Shown in pieces: positions 49,378-56,990 of a DNA stretch of 64,000 nucleotides (its first letter is position 1; each line of letters opens with the position of its first letter). The stretch lies in the NCBI RefSeq assembly GCF_022662335.1, contig NZ_JAKNQJ010000001.1, positions 682,001-746,000 of the forward strand. The letters are read 5' to 3'. The DNA is from Sphingomonas sp. CROZ-RG-20F-R02-07 (lineage in GTDB: Bacteria; Pseudomonadota; Alphaproteobacteria; Sphingomonadales; Sphingomonadaceae). The position numbers and the translations under genes are program-made. The notes under the pieces are model-generated. The model saw only the letters and a program-made list of their open reading frames with translations. It was not told where the DNA came from and did no database searches.

Positions 49378-49806
49378 CTATTCTCCGATGATCCTGTTCG
49401 CGCAAAGACGCGAAGACGCTAAGGGGTGGTATCCGTTGACGAGGCGGCGGATCCCTTCCTCGAGCGTCGCGCCGCCGAAGGTGATGAGCAAGCCCAGCGG
49501 CTGTCTGGTGAGCCTGAGATAGGTCAGAAGCTGTTTGGCATGCACAGCGCTCAACCGCACCATCGATTTGATCTCGACGAGCCGGGTTCCGCCGACGACC
49601 AGATCGGCCTCGAACACGCCGTCGAAACGCAGCCCCTCGAACTCGATCGCGATCGATCGTTGGCGCTCGACCCGATAGCCCATGCCCCGCAGCTTAGCTG
49701 CAAGCACGGCCTCATGGACGCTTTCGAGGAGACCGGGGCCGAGATCCCGATGCAGCCGCGGCGACACATCGATGACGTCCGCTGCCGCTGCCTCCAGGTC
49801 AAACAT
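49378..49806 (-). CDS. GxxExxY protein (PD-(D/E)XK nuclease-like)
   Basis: A protein of 142 residues. The name motif appears as GLLESVHEAVL near residue 25, with His in place of the usual Tyr. The core FDGVFEADLVVGGTRLVEIKS near residues 60-80 has the D...ExK pattern of the restriction-endonuclease-like fold. Function is unknown. It lies between fabD and fabG and fills almost exactly the space between two 27-bp inverted repeats. Its 3' codons are encoded by the left repeat, and its last five residues plus stop come from host DNA holding the fabG ribosome site. Confidence 0.85.
   Translation of the reverse strand: MFDLEAAAADVIDVSPRLHRDLGPGLLESVHEAVLAAKLRGMGYRVERQRSIAIEFEGLRFDGVFEADLVVGGTRLVEIKSMVRLSAVHAKQLLTYLRLTRQPLGLLITFGGATLEEGIRRLVNGYHPLASSRLCANRIIGE
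49397..49423. repeat. left inverted repeat of the GxxExxY unit
   Basis: A 27-bp arm beginning TTCGCGCAAAGACGCGAAGA. It matches the reverse complement of 49807-49833 with one mismatch (T/C). It lies inside the 3' end of the GxxExxY gene. No target-site duplication is visible outside the arms. Confidence 0.92.
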
Positions 49807-49833
49807 CTTGGCGTCTTCGCGTCTTTGCGCGAA
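49807..49833. repeat. right inverted repeat of the GxxExxY unit
   Basis: A 27-bp arm ending GTCTTTGCGCGAA, the inverted partner of 49397-49423. It sits directly before the GxxExxY ATG (49806) and two bases from the fabD stop codon. Confidence 0.92.
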
Positions 49834-49835
49834 AA

Positions 49836-50771
49836 CTACAACCGAGCGATCAGTGCCTCGATGTCGTCCATCGTCACCACGCTCGTCGTCTCCACCTCGG
49901 GCGCCGTGCGCTTGACCATCGGGGCGAGCACCTTGCCGCCGAATTCGACGAAGCGCTCGACGCCGGCCGCCTGCATCGCCAGCACCGACTCGCGCCAGCG
50001 GACCATGCCCGTCACCTGCTCCACCAGCAGCCGGCGGATCGTGTCCGGGTCCGACACCGCCGCTGCGGTAACGTTGGCGAAGACGGGCACCAGCGGCGCG
50101 TTGATCCGCGCGTCGGCCAGCGCCGTCGCCATCGCATCGGCCGCGGGCTGCATCAAGGGACAGTGGAACGGCGCGGAGACGGGCAGCAGCAGCGCCCGCT
50201 TGGCGCCGTGATCCTTGGCGCTGGCGACCGCGCGGTCGATTGCGGCCTTGGCGCCCGAGATCACCACCTGGCCGGGATCGTTATCGTTGGCGACGGTGCA
50301 CACCTCGCCCTCGGCGCCCGCATCCGCGATCGCCTGCGCCTTGGCGAGATCGACGCCGAGGAGCGCCGCCATCGCGCCGACGCCCACCGGCACCGCCGCC
50401 TGCATCGCCTGCCCGCGATGCTTCAGCAGCCGCGCGGTGGTCGAGAGGTCGATCGCCCCCGCCGCACAGAGCGCGGTATATTCGCCCAGGCTGTGGCCGG
50501 CGACGAAATCGGCCTTGTCGGCAAGGCGCACGCCGCCCTCGCGCTCCAGCACGCGCAGCGTCGCGATGGCGTTGGCCATGATCGCGGGCTGGGCGTTCTC
50601 GGTTAGTTGCAGCGTCTCGGCGGGACCCTCGCGCATCAGCCGCGAGAGATGCTGGCCGAGCGCCTCGTCCACCTCCTCGAACACCGCGCGCGCCACCGCG
50701 CTGGCGTCCGCGAGCGCGGCGCCCATGCCGACCGCCTGGCTGCCCTGCCCCGGGAAAACGAATGCGCGCAT
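49836..50771 (-). CDS. fabD: malonyl-CoA:ACP transacylase
   Basis: A protein of 311 residues loading malonyl groups onto ACP. FPGQGSQAVGMG is at residues 5-16, the nucleophile Ser in AGHSLGEYTAL near 92, and the catalytic His in SAPFHCPLM near 200. It is the first gene of the leftward fab cluster in the window; the GxxExxY unit separates it from fabG. The divergent rpsF operon starts 194 bp away. Confidence 0.96.
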   Translation of the reverse strand: MRAFVFPGQGSQAVGMGAALADASAVARAVFEEVDEALGQHLSRLMREGPAETLQLTENAQPAIMANAIATLRVLEREGGVRLADKADFVAGHSLGEYTALCAAGAIDLSTTARLLKHRGQAMQAAVPVGVGAMAALLGVDLAKAQAIADAGAEGEVCTVANDNDPGQVVISGAKAAIDRAVASAKDHGAKRALLLPVSAPFHCPLMQPAADAMATALADARINAPLVPVFANVTAAAVSDPDTIRRLLVEQVTGMVRWRESVLAMQAAGVERFVEFGGKVLAPMVKRTAPEVETTSVVTMDDIEALIARL

Positions 50772-50831
50772 GACCTCTCCTGCATTGTCGTGGCGTTGCG
50801 GTTAGAGGCAATCCGCCGCGCGGGGCAATGG

Positions 50832-50859
50832 TTGCTTTTGCGGCCGTTCGCGTTATAGG
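50832..50859 (+). promoter_or_regulatory. candidate sigma-70-type promoter of the rpsF operon
   Basis: TTGCTT (50832-50837), 16 bases, then TATAGG (50854-50859). The leader from here to the rpsF ATG is about 100 bases and Gly/Cyt-rich, with potential for the S6:S18 autoregulatory structure known upstream of rpsF in other bacteria; I cannot confirm the fold. Confidence 0.5.
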
Positions 50860-50965
50860 CGCCGCTTCGGACGTGGCAGTGGCCCGTCCGTCACACGAGA
50901 CGACAGCCGGAGGGGCGTGGCGCATGGGGCGTCCGTCAGCGATCGGCCAAGATATGAGGACGGGC

Positions 50966-51415
50966 ATGGCTCTCTACGAGCACGTGTTCCTTGCGCGCCA
51001 GGATCTGGCACAGGCGCAGGTGGACACGCTGGCGGAAAACGCCGCGAAGATCATCACCGACAACAAGGGCAAGGTCGTCAAGACCGAGAGCTGGGGCCTG
51101 CGTTCGCTCGCCTACAAGATCGCCAAGAACCGCAAGGCGCATTACGTCATGCTCGAGATCGACGCACCGGGTGCGGTGGTCGCCGAGCTGGAGCGCCAGA
51201 CCCAGATCAACGAGGACGTGATCCGCTACATGACCGTCAAGGTCGACGAGCTGGAGACCGGCCCGACCGTGATGATGCGCAAGCAGGAGCGCGATCGCGA
51301 GCGTCGTGGCGACCGTGAAGGTGGCCGTGACGGTGGACGCGATGGCGGCCCGCGCGGCGATCGTCCGGATCGTGGCGACCGCCCCCGTCGTGACCGTGAA
51401 GAGGAAGCCGCATAA
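50966..51415 (+). CDS. rpsF: 30S ribosomal protein S6
   Basis: A protein of 149 residues: the S6 fold ([19 protein letters not shown] to [15 protein letters not shown], about 100 residues), then a charged Arg/Gly/Asp-repeat tail ([10 protein letters not shown]) of about 45 residues, typical of sphingomonads. It binds S18 in the small subunit platform. ATG 50966 is the family start; an upstream in-frame start at 50828 would add unrelated sequence. It overlaps rpsR by one base. Confidence 0.97.
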   Translation: MALYEHVFLARQDLAQAQVDTLAENAAKIITDNKGKVVKTESWGLRSLAYKIAKNRKAHYVMLEIDAPGAVVAELERQTQINEDVIRYMTVKVDELETGPTVMMRKQERDRERRGDREGGRDGGRDGGPRGDRPDRGDRPRRDREEEAA

Positions 51416-51639
51416 TGGCCCGTCCGTTTTTCCGCCGTCGCAAGAGCTGCCCCTTCTCCGCGAAGGACGCGCCCCGGATCGACTATAAGGACGTCCGGCT
51501 GCTCCAGGGCTTCGTGTCCGAGCGTGGCAAGATCGTTCCCTCGCGCATCACCTCGGTGAGCGCGAAGAAGCAGCGCGAGCTGGCCCAAGCCATCAAGCGC
51601 GCGCGTCATCTGGGCCTGCTGCCCTACATCGTTAAGTAA
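51415..51639 (+). CDS. rpsR: 30S ribosomal protein S18
   Basis: A protein of 74 residues: basic N-terminus [14 protein letters not shown], then [25 protein letters not shown] split by family-typical loops, ending [13 protein letters not shown]. It binds S6 and 16S rRNA. Its ATG overlaps the rpsF stop (TAATG), and rplI follows after 12 bp. Confidence 0.97.
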   Translation: MARPFFRRRKSCPFSAKDAPRIDYKDVRLLQGFVSERGKIVPSRITSVSAKKQRELAQAIKRARHLGLLPYIVK

Positions 51640-51651
51640 GGAGCGCCCGAT

Positions 51652-52239
51652 ATGGACGTCATTCTGCTGGAGCGCGTCGAGAAGCTCGGCGCCATCGGCG
51701 ACGTGGTGAAGGTCAAGGACGGGTTCGCCCGCAACTATCTTCTCCCCAACAAGAAGGCGCTTCGTTCCAACGAAGCCAACCGCAAGGTGTTCGAGGCCAA
51801 CCGCGCCCGGATCGAATCGGACAACGCCACGCGCCGCGCCGATGCCGAGAAGGAAGCCAAGGGTTTCGAGAACGCCTCCGTCACGCTGATCCGTCAGGCG
51901 TCGAACACCGGCCAGCTTTACGGCTCGGTCGCGGTGCGCGATCTGATCGAGGCGCTCGAGGCGGACGGCCACAAGGTCGCCCGTTCCGCGATCGCGCTCG
52001 ACAAGCCGATCAAGGCGATCGGCGTTTACACCGTGAAGGTGGCGCTGCATCCCGAGGTCGCCGTGAACGTCAAGGTCAACGTCGCACGCTCGCCCGAAGA
52101 GGCCGAGATGCAGGCGTCGGGCGTCAACGTCATGGAAGCGATGTTCGAGAAGGACGAGGCCGGCTTCGTCGAGGATTACGATCCCAACGCCGAGCCCGGC
52201 GCGACCGCCGAAGTCTCCGGAGACGAAGCGCAGGGCTGA
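51652..52239 (+). CDS. rplI: 50S ribosomal protein L9
   Basis: A protein of 195 residues. The N-terminal rRNA-binding domain reads MDVILLERVEKLGAIGDVV and GFARNYLLPNKKAL, followed by the long connecting helix (about 40-75) and C-terminal domain. An acidic tail of about 45 residues (EDYDPNAEPGATAEVSGDEAQG region) extends it beyond the E. coli length of about 149. It ends the S6-S18-L9 operon. Confidence 0.97.
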   Translation: MDVILLERVEKLGAIGDVVKVKDGFARNYLLPNKKALRSNEANRKVFEANRARIESDNATRRADAEKEAKGFENASVTLIRQASNTGQLYGSVAVRDLIEALEADGHKVARSAIALDKPIKAIGVYTVKVALHPEVAVNVKVNVARSPEEAEMQASGVNVMEAMFEKDEAGFVEDYDPNAEPGATAEVSGDEAQG

Positions 52240-52278
52240 GCCCTTCGCCGCGTCGGACAGACATCGTCGCACACAGGG

Positions 52279-52308
52279 GCCGTCCGGAGCAATCCGGGCG
52301 GTCTCTTT
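52279..52308 (+). terminator. rho-independent terminator after rplI
   Basis: CCGTCCGGA and TCCGGGCGG form a 9-bp stem with one G-U pair, followed by TCTCTTT. It closes the ribosomal protein operon 40 bp after the rplI stop. Confidence 0.75.
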
Positions 52309-52422
52309 GCGTCTGGGCCTCCGCGCATCCCGTCTCGCGGTGGGACAAAGCCGTACTCGTTGACTTCGATCAACACGATCGTTCGGAACAGGGCCGTGCG
52401 ACGCTTCGTAGTGTCCGGACCC

Positions 52423-53130
52423 ATGACCAAATCCATCACACCCTTATTCCCGTGGCGCCACGATGCGCAGGACGAACTCGAACGGATGATGCACCGGTTC
52501 GTCGATGATCGGGCCTTCCCCTGCGTCGGCGCGAAGGCGGCGCTCGCCAAGGGCACGCTCCACGTGCTCGCCTGCAACGCGATCGACAGCGCCTGGGACG
52601 ATCTGCGCATCCATGACGGCCTCCTGCGCTTCGCCGAGGCGTATCGCGAGCAGCCCGCGCTCTTCCGCAGCTTCGCGGTGGTGTTCGAAGGGCCCGACGA
52701 TCTGAACGAGGCCGCGTTCGAGGCCGCATTGTGGCGTCGCGTCCAGTCGCTGTCCGACAAGGATGTGTGGCGCGGGCAACCCTATGACGGCACGGTTGCG
52801 ACCGATCCGGAGAGCCCGCATTTCTCGCTGAGCTTCGGCGGCGAGGCGTTCTTCATCGTCGGCCTTCACCCCAAGGCCAGCCGCCCGGCGCGACGCTTCG
52901 CGCGGCCCACGCTCGTCTTCAACTTGCACGACCAGTTCGAGACGCTGCGCGCGCAGGGGCGTTACGAGGGTATGCGCGAGAAGATCATGGTGCGCGACGA
53001 GGCGATCGCCGGCACGCGCAACCCCATGCTGGCGCGCCACGGCGAGGCGAGCGAAGCGCGGCAATATAGCGGCCGCATGGTCGGCGAAGGCTGGCGCTGC
53101 CCCTTTTCCTATTCGGGCGAGCCCTCTTGA
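52423..53130 (+). CDS. YqcI/YcgG family protein, GntA-like heme-dependent N-hydroxylase
   Basis: A protein of 235 residues of the YqcI/YcgG family (PF08892). Family marks are PFPWRHD-like LFPWRHDAQ near the start, FPCVGAKAAL near residue 34, FFIVGLHPKASR near 145, PTLVFNLHDQFE near 165 and the C-terminal WRCPFS. One member, GntA, N-hydroxylates a guanidino compound with heme in guanitoxin synthesis, so an oxygenase acting on an arginine-like or guanidine substrate is likely; the actual substrate is unknown. Its stop overlaps the DUF1989 gene (TTGA). ATG 52423 suits the family better than 52360. Confidence 0.82.
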   Translation: MTKSITPLFPWRHDAQDELERMMHRFVDDRAFPCVGAKAALAKGTLHVLACNAIDSAWDDLRIHDGLLRFAEAYREQPALFRSFAVVFEGPDDLNEAAFEAALWRRVQSLSDKDVWRGQPYDGTVATDPESPHFSLSFGGEAFFIVGLHPKASRPARRFARPTLVFNLHDQFETLRAQGRYEGMREKIMVRDEAIAGTRNPMLARHGEASEARQYSGRMVGEGWRCPFSYSGEPS

Positions 53131-53729
53131 GCGACACGGTCGAGATCCCGGAACGCAGCGGGGCGGCGTTCACGCTCGCCAAGGGCGATCTGCTGAGCGT
53201 GATCGATCCGCGCGGCGAACAGGTGTCCGACCTCCTCGCCTTCAACGCGCACGACATCGACGAGGCGATCTCGTCGGGCCGCACGCTCGATTATGCCGAA
53301 ACGATCCGGCTCACGGCCGGGCATCGGCTCTATTCCAACCGCTCGTCGGTGATGCTGGAGATCGTTGCGGACGATGTCGGCCGGCATGATTTCCTGCTCA
53401 CGCCCTGTTCCTACGACACGTTCCACCATTTCTATCCCGACCTGCCGCCGCATCGCGGCTGTTTCGGCAATCTGGCCGAGGCGCTGGAGCCCTACGGGAT
53501 CGTGCCGGACCGAATCCCGATCGCGTTCAACTGCTTCATGAACGTACCGGTCGATGCCGAAACGGGCAAGATTTCGGTCCTGCCCCCCACCAGCAAGGCG
53601 GGTGACCGCATCGTGTTCCGCGCCGCGATGGATCTCGTGATCGGCCTCACGGCGTGCTCGGCGCCGGCCTCGAACGGCGGCAGCTTCAAGCCGATCCACT
53701 ACCGCATCGATCGTGCTGATCCTGGTTAA
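53127..53729 (+). CDS. DUF1989 / urea carboxylase-associated family protein
   Basis: A protein of 200 residues of the UCA family (PF09347). Visible blocks are SNRSSVMLEIVADDVGRHDFLLTPCS near residue 75 split over two strands, HRGCFGNLAEALEPYGI near 110, FNCFMNVPVD near 132 and LTACSAP near 180, with a conserved-looking Cys in each. Relatives accompany urea and guanidine degradation genes; the reaction is not established here. The start is TTG 53127, overlapping the previous stop (TTGA), so the pair is translationally coupled. Confidence 0.85.
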   Translation: MSDTVEIPERSGAAFTLAKGDLLSVIDPRGEQVSDLLAFNAHDIDEAISSGRTLDYAETIRLTAGHRLYSNRSSVMLEIVADDVGRHDFLLTPCSYDTFHHFYPDLPPHRGCFGNLAEALEPYGIVPDRIPIAFNCFMNVPVDAETGKISVLPPTSKAGDRIVFRAAMDLVIGLTACSAPASNGGSFKPIHYRIDRADPG

Positions 53730-53756
53730 CTCTTGGTGATTAGGCCGAAAGCGGGG

Positions 53757-53781
53757 GGAACATCGCGTGTCGTGAAGCGCT
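53757..53781 (+). promoter_or_regulatory. candidate EcfG-type promoter of the stress operon
   Basis: GGAAC (53757-53761), 16 bases, CGCT (53778-53781): -35 exact, -10 with two mismatches to CGTT. It lies 30 bp before the first gene of an operon of typical general-stress-response content. Confidence 0.45.
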
Positions 53782-53811
53782 TGAAATCAGCGACGAACAC
53801 AGGAGCGACGC

Positions 53812-54390
53812 ATGTCTCACACCCACCCCGACGATGCGCCGTTGACCGCATCCAAGGACAGCGACGCGGTCGAACGCGCCGGAGTGCTGTTTCCCGATGC
53901 GCAAGGCGACTCGATCGTCGGCCGCGCGGTGACGATCAACCGCCCCGCGGCTGAACTCTTCGCCTTCTGGCGCGACTTTTCCAATCTGGCGCGGGTGATG
54001 GAGAATGTGGAGCGGATCGACACGCTCGACGCCACGCGCTCGCATTGGGTGGTGAAGGCCCCCGGCGGCCACACCGTCGAGTGGAACGCACGCGTGACTG
54101 ACGAGGCGCAGGACCGTTTCATCGCATGGACCGCCGAGGAGGGCGCCGACATCGCGAACAGCGGCCGGGTCGACTTCCGCGACGCGGGCGCCCGCGGCAC
54201 CGTTGTGACCGCCACGATCCTCTACGACCCGCCCGCCGGACTGATCGGCAAGGTGATCGCCAAGATGTTTCAGCGTGAACCCGCGATCCAGGCACGCCGC
54301 GACTTGCGTCGCTTCAAGCAACTGATGGAAACCGGCGAGATCGCGACGTCTGCGCGCACCGTCGCCGAACATGAAGAGGAACTGGGCTGA
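53812..54390 (+). CDS. SRPBCC family (polyketide cyclase-like) protein
   Basis: A protein of 192 residues with a START/SRPBCC fold: [31 protein letters not shown] near residues 40-70, hydrophobic-pocket strands [13 protein letters not shown] and [15 protein letters not shown], and a long C-terminal helix ([22 protein letters not shown]). Cyclase/dehydrase-type members often lie in stress operons; the ligand is unknown. It starts the run to katE, and its stop overlaps the dehydrogenase start (TGATG). Confidence 0.85.
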   Translation: MSHTHPDDAPLTASKDSDAVERAGVLFPDAQGDSIVGRAVTINRPAAELFAFWRDFSNLARVMENVERIDTLDATRSHWVVKAPGGHTVEWNARVTDEAQDRFIAWTAEEGADIANSGRVDFRDAGARGTVVTATILYDPPAGLIGKVIAKMFQREPAIQARRDLRRFKQLMETGEIATSARTVAEHEEELG

Positions 54391-55592
54391 TGCGCGCACT
54401 TGCCTGGCATGGCCGCCATGACGTTCGCGTCGATACGGTGGACGATCCCGAGATCGTCAACCCGCGCGACTGCATCATCAAGGTGACCTCGACCGCGATC
54501 TGCGGCTCGGACCTCCACCTTTACGACGGTTATATCCCCACCATGAAGGCGGGCGACATTCTCGGCCACGAGTTCATGGGCGAGGTGGTCGAGACCGGCT
54601 CCAAATCGACGTTGAAGAAGGGCCAACGCGTCGTCGTGCCGTTCACGATCGCATGCGGAAGCTGCTATCATTGCGGCAAGCACCAATATTCGGCGTGCGA
54701 CAACGGCCTGCCCGCCGACAATCAGGACATCGCGCAGGAGCTGTACGGCCAGCCGATGAGCGGCCTGTTCGGTTATAGCCACATGACCGGCGGCTATGCC
54801 GGCGGCCAGGCCGAATATGTTCGCGTGCCGTTCAGCGATGTCGGCCCGATCGTCATCCCCGATGGAATTGAGGACGACAAGGTGCTGTTCCTTTCCGACA
54901 TCCTGCCCACGGGCTGGCAGGCGGCGGAATATGCGCAGATCGAGCCCGGCGACACCGTGGCGGTATGGGGTTGCGGCCCGGTTGGCCTGTTCGCGGTACA
55001 GTCGGCGTTCCTGATGGGTGCCGAGCGCGTCATCGCGATCGACCATTTCCCGCACCGGCTCGAGCTCGCCAAAGGCTTCGGCGCCGAAACGATCAACTTC
55101 AAGGAAAGCGCGGTCTATGAGGCGCTGATGGAGATGACGGGCGGAATCGGCCCCGATGCGGTGATCGATGCCGTCGGCCTGGAGGCGCACGGCCTGTTCG
55201 TCGACAATGTGATCGACCAGATCAAGGCATCGATGTTCCTCGGCACCGATCGCCCGCATTCGATCCGCCAGGCGATCATCGCCTGCCGCAAGGGTGGCCG
55301 CGTGTCGATGCCTGCGGTCTATGGCGGCTTCGTCGACAAGTTCCCGCTCGGCGCCTTCATGGAGAAGGGGCTGACGCTCAAGACCGGGCAGACGCACGTC
55401 CAGCATTATCTGCCGGGCCTGTTGAACGCGATCATGGAAGGGAAGATCGATACGACCTTCCTGATCTCGCATCGGTTGCCGCTGGAGAACGCGGCGGATG
55501 GCTACAAGCTGTTCCACGACCATCAGGATGTCGCGACCAAGATCGTGCTGAAGCCTGGTCTGGCGAAGACCAAAGTCGAAATGCCCGCTTGA
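54390..55592 (+). CDS. zinc-dependent alcohol dehydrogenase, formaldehyde dehydrogenase-like
   Basis: A protein of 400 residues of the medium-chain dehydrogenase family. Catalytic zinc ligands are in ICGSDLH (Cys near 38) and GHEFMGEV (His near 59); the structural zinc set is [15 protein letters not shown] near 89-104. The NAD fold begins [13 protein letters not shown] near 190. The ACDNG and [10 protein letters not shown] features resemble glutathione-independent or glutathione-dependent formaldehyde dehydrogenases. Aldehyde detoxification under stress is the likely role. Confidence 0.87.
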   Translation: MRALAWHGRHDVRVDTVDDPEIVNPRDCIIKVTSTAICGSDLHLYDGYIPTMKAGDILGHEFMGEVVETGSKSTLKKGQRVVVPFTIACGSCYHCGKHQYSACDNGLPADNQDIAQELYGQPMSGLFGYSHMTGGYAGGQAEYVRVPFSDVGPIVIPDGIEDDKVLFLSDILPTGWQAAEYAQIEPGDTVAVWGCGPVGLFAVQSAFLMGAERVIAIDHFPHRLELAKGFGAETINFKESAVYEALMEMTGGIGPDAVIDAVGLEAHGLFVDNVIDQIKASMFLGTDRPHSIRQAIIACRKGGRVSMPAVYGGFVDKFPLGAFMEKGLTLKTGQTHVQHYLPGLLNAIMEGKIDTTFLISHRLPLENAADGYKLFHDHQDVATKIVLKPGLAKTKVEMPA

Positions 55593-55603
55593 GGAGAATG
55601 GAT

Positions 55604-56389
55604 ATGGCTAACAAATTCGCGATCATCACCGGGGCCTCGACGGGCATCGGCTTCGAACTGGCGACGCTCGCCGCCAAGAACGGTTGCGACATTCTCGTGG
55701 TGGCGAACGAGCCGCTGATCGATGCCGCGGCCGAGGACTTCAAGCAATTCGGCACGACCGTCACGTCGGTGAACGCCGATCTGTCGACCGTGGAAGGCGT
55801 CGACAGCCTGCTGGCCGCCACGAACGGGCGTCAGGTCGATCTGCTCTGCGCCAATGCCGGACATGGCCTCGGCCATGCGTTCCTGGACCAGAAGTTTGCC
55901 GACTGGCGTCATGTCGTCGACACCAATATCGTCGGCACGCTCTATCTGCTCCAGAAGGTGCTGCCGCCAATGGTCGCGCGCAACGAGGGCAAGGTGCTCG
56001 TCACCGGCTCGATCGCGGGCTACATTCCCGGTGCGTTCCAGGCGGTGTACAACGGCACCAAGGCCTTCGTGGACAGCTTCGTCGCCGCCATCCAGAACGA
56101 GCTGAAGGATTCCGACGGCGTCACCATCACCAATCTGATGCCGGGTCCGGTCGAGACCGAGTTCTTCGCGCGCGGTGACATGCTCGACACCTCGGTCGGC
56201 GCGTCGGACAGCAAGAGCGATCCGGCCGATGTCGCCAAGGATGGCTGGGACGCGCTGATGGCGGGCAAGGCCGCGGTCGCCTCGGGCTGGAAGAACAAGA
56301 TCCAGTCGGCGATCGCGAACGTCACGCCCAACGCCATTCTGGCCGAGCAGCATCGCAAGATGGCCGAGCCCGGAACCGCGAACGACTGA
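55604..56389 (+). CDS. SDR family oxidoreductase
   Basis: A protein of 261 residues: TGASTGIGFE cofactor motif near residue 10, CANAGHG near 84, catalytic Ser in VTGSIAGYIPG near 135, YNGTKAF (Tyr, Lys) near 150. It belongs to the DltE-like SDR branch; the substrate is unknown. ATG 55604 has AGGAG seven bases before it; ATG 55598 is too close to that site. It follows the alcohol dehydrogenase by 11 bp and precedes a DUF4142 gene. Confidence 0.85.
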   Translation: MANKFAIITGASTGIGFELATLAAKNGCDILVVANEPLIDAAAEDFKQFGTTVTSVNADLSTVEGVDSLLAATNGRQVDLLCANAGHGLGHAFLDQKFADWRHVVDTNIVGTLYLLQKVLPPMVARNEGKVLVTGSIAGYIPGAFQAVYNGTKAFVDSFVAAIQNELKDSDGVTITNLMPGPVETEFFARGDMLDTSVGASDSKSDPADVAKDGWDALMAGKAAVASGWKNKIQSAIANVTPNAILAEQHRKMAEPGTAND

Positions 56390-56424
56390 TACGCGTAACG
56401 TTCGAACAACAGAGGAGAAATGCC

Positions 56425-56904
56425 GTGAAGATGATTTTGGGCGCGATCGCGCTGATGGCGATGCCGACGATGGCCAGTGCGCAGGCGATGACCGGTACGA
56501 CCTATGTGATGAAGGCGGGTGCTGGCGACCTGTTCGAGATCGAGTCCGCCAAGGTCGAGATGGCCTCCACCAAGAACGCCGATCTGAAGACTTTCGCCAA
56601 TCAGATGGTGACCGATCACACGACCAGCACCAACGACGTGAAGGCCGCCGCGATGCAGGCCGGCATGAAAGTGGCGCCGCCGCATCTGAACGCGATGCAG
56701 AGCAGCGATTTGGCCAAGCTGCGCGCCGCCAAGGGCACCGCGCGTGATCGGCTGTACGTGACCCAGCAGAAGGCCGCGCATCAGCAGGCGCTGACGCTGC
56801 ATCAGACCTATGCGGACAACGGCACGATCGATCCACTCAAGATGGCCGCATCGAAGATCGTGCCCGTCGTGCAGGGCCACATCGCGATGCTCCAGTCCAT
56901 GTAA
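56425..56904 (+). CDS. DUF4142 domain protein, exported
   Basis: A protein of 159 residues with a signal peptide (MKMILGAIALMAMPTMASAQA, about 20 residues) and a DUF4142 ferritin-like helical domain: YVMKAGAGDLFEIESAKVEMA and ANQMVTDHTTSTNDV, each with conserved Glu/His. Start GTG 56425 has GGAG seven bases upstream. A weak promoter, GGAAC-N17-CGTA (56372-56397), lies just before it. Periplasmic; function unknown, frequent in stress regulons. Confidence 0.87.
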   Translation: MKMILGAIALMAMPTMASAQAMTGTTYVMKAGAGDLFEIESAKVEMASTKNADLKTFANQMVTDHTTSTNDVKAAAMQAGMKVAPPHLNAMQSSDLAKLRAAKGTARDRLYVTQQKAAHQQALTLHQTYADNGTIDPLKMAASKIVPVVQGHIAMLQSM

Positions 56905-56942
56905 GGATCGGGCGGCCGATGGTCGCCCGTTCATGACGTTCC

Positions 56943-56971
56943 ACGCGGCCGGGAAACCGGCCGCGTCCTTT
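56943..56971 (+). terminator. 10-bp GAAA-loop hairpin between DUF4142 and katE genes
   Basis: ACGCGGCCGG and CCGGCCGCGT pair perfectly around GAAA, followed by CCTTTATAT. It may end or attenuate the operon, or stabilise the upstream mRNA, 20 bp before the katE ATG. Confidence 0.6.
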
Positions 56972-56990
56972 ATATCCGGAGACTGCCGCC

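Larger units (their letters stand above)
49397..49833. mobile_element. putative small mobile unit carrying a GxxExxY gene
   Basis: A 437-bp block bounded by 27-bp inverted repeats inside the fab operon, containing only the GxxExxY gene. The fabD stop ends about 3 bp from one end, and 21 bp with the fabG ribosome site remain at the other, so removing the block would restore a normal fabD-fabG spacing. It has no transposase; mobility would need to be supplied in trans or by the encoded nuclease-like protein. Mobility is inferred. Confidence 0.5.

Noticed and set aside
52385..52410. GGAAC-N17-CGTA before the GntA-like gene, and a similar one at 56372-56397
   Set aside because: Not listed as promoters because the -10 deviates from CGTT and such partial matches arise by chance; kept only as remarks.
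56905..56931. Possible stress promoter directly before katE (GGATC-N18-CGTT)
   Set aside because: The -35 box has a mismatch and the spacer is one base too long for the EcfG rule.
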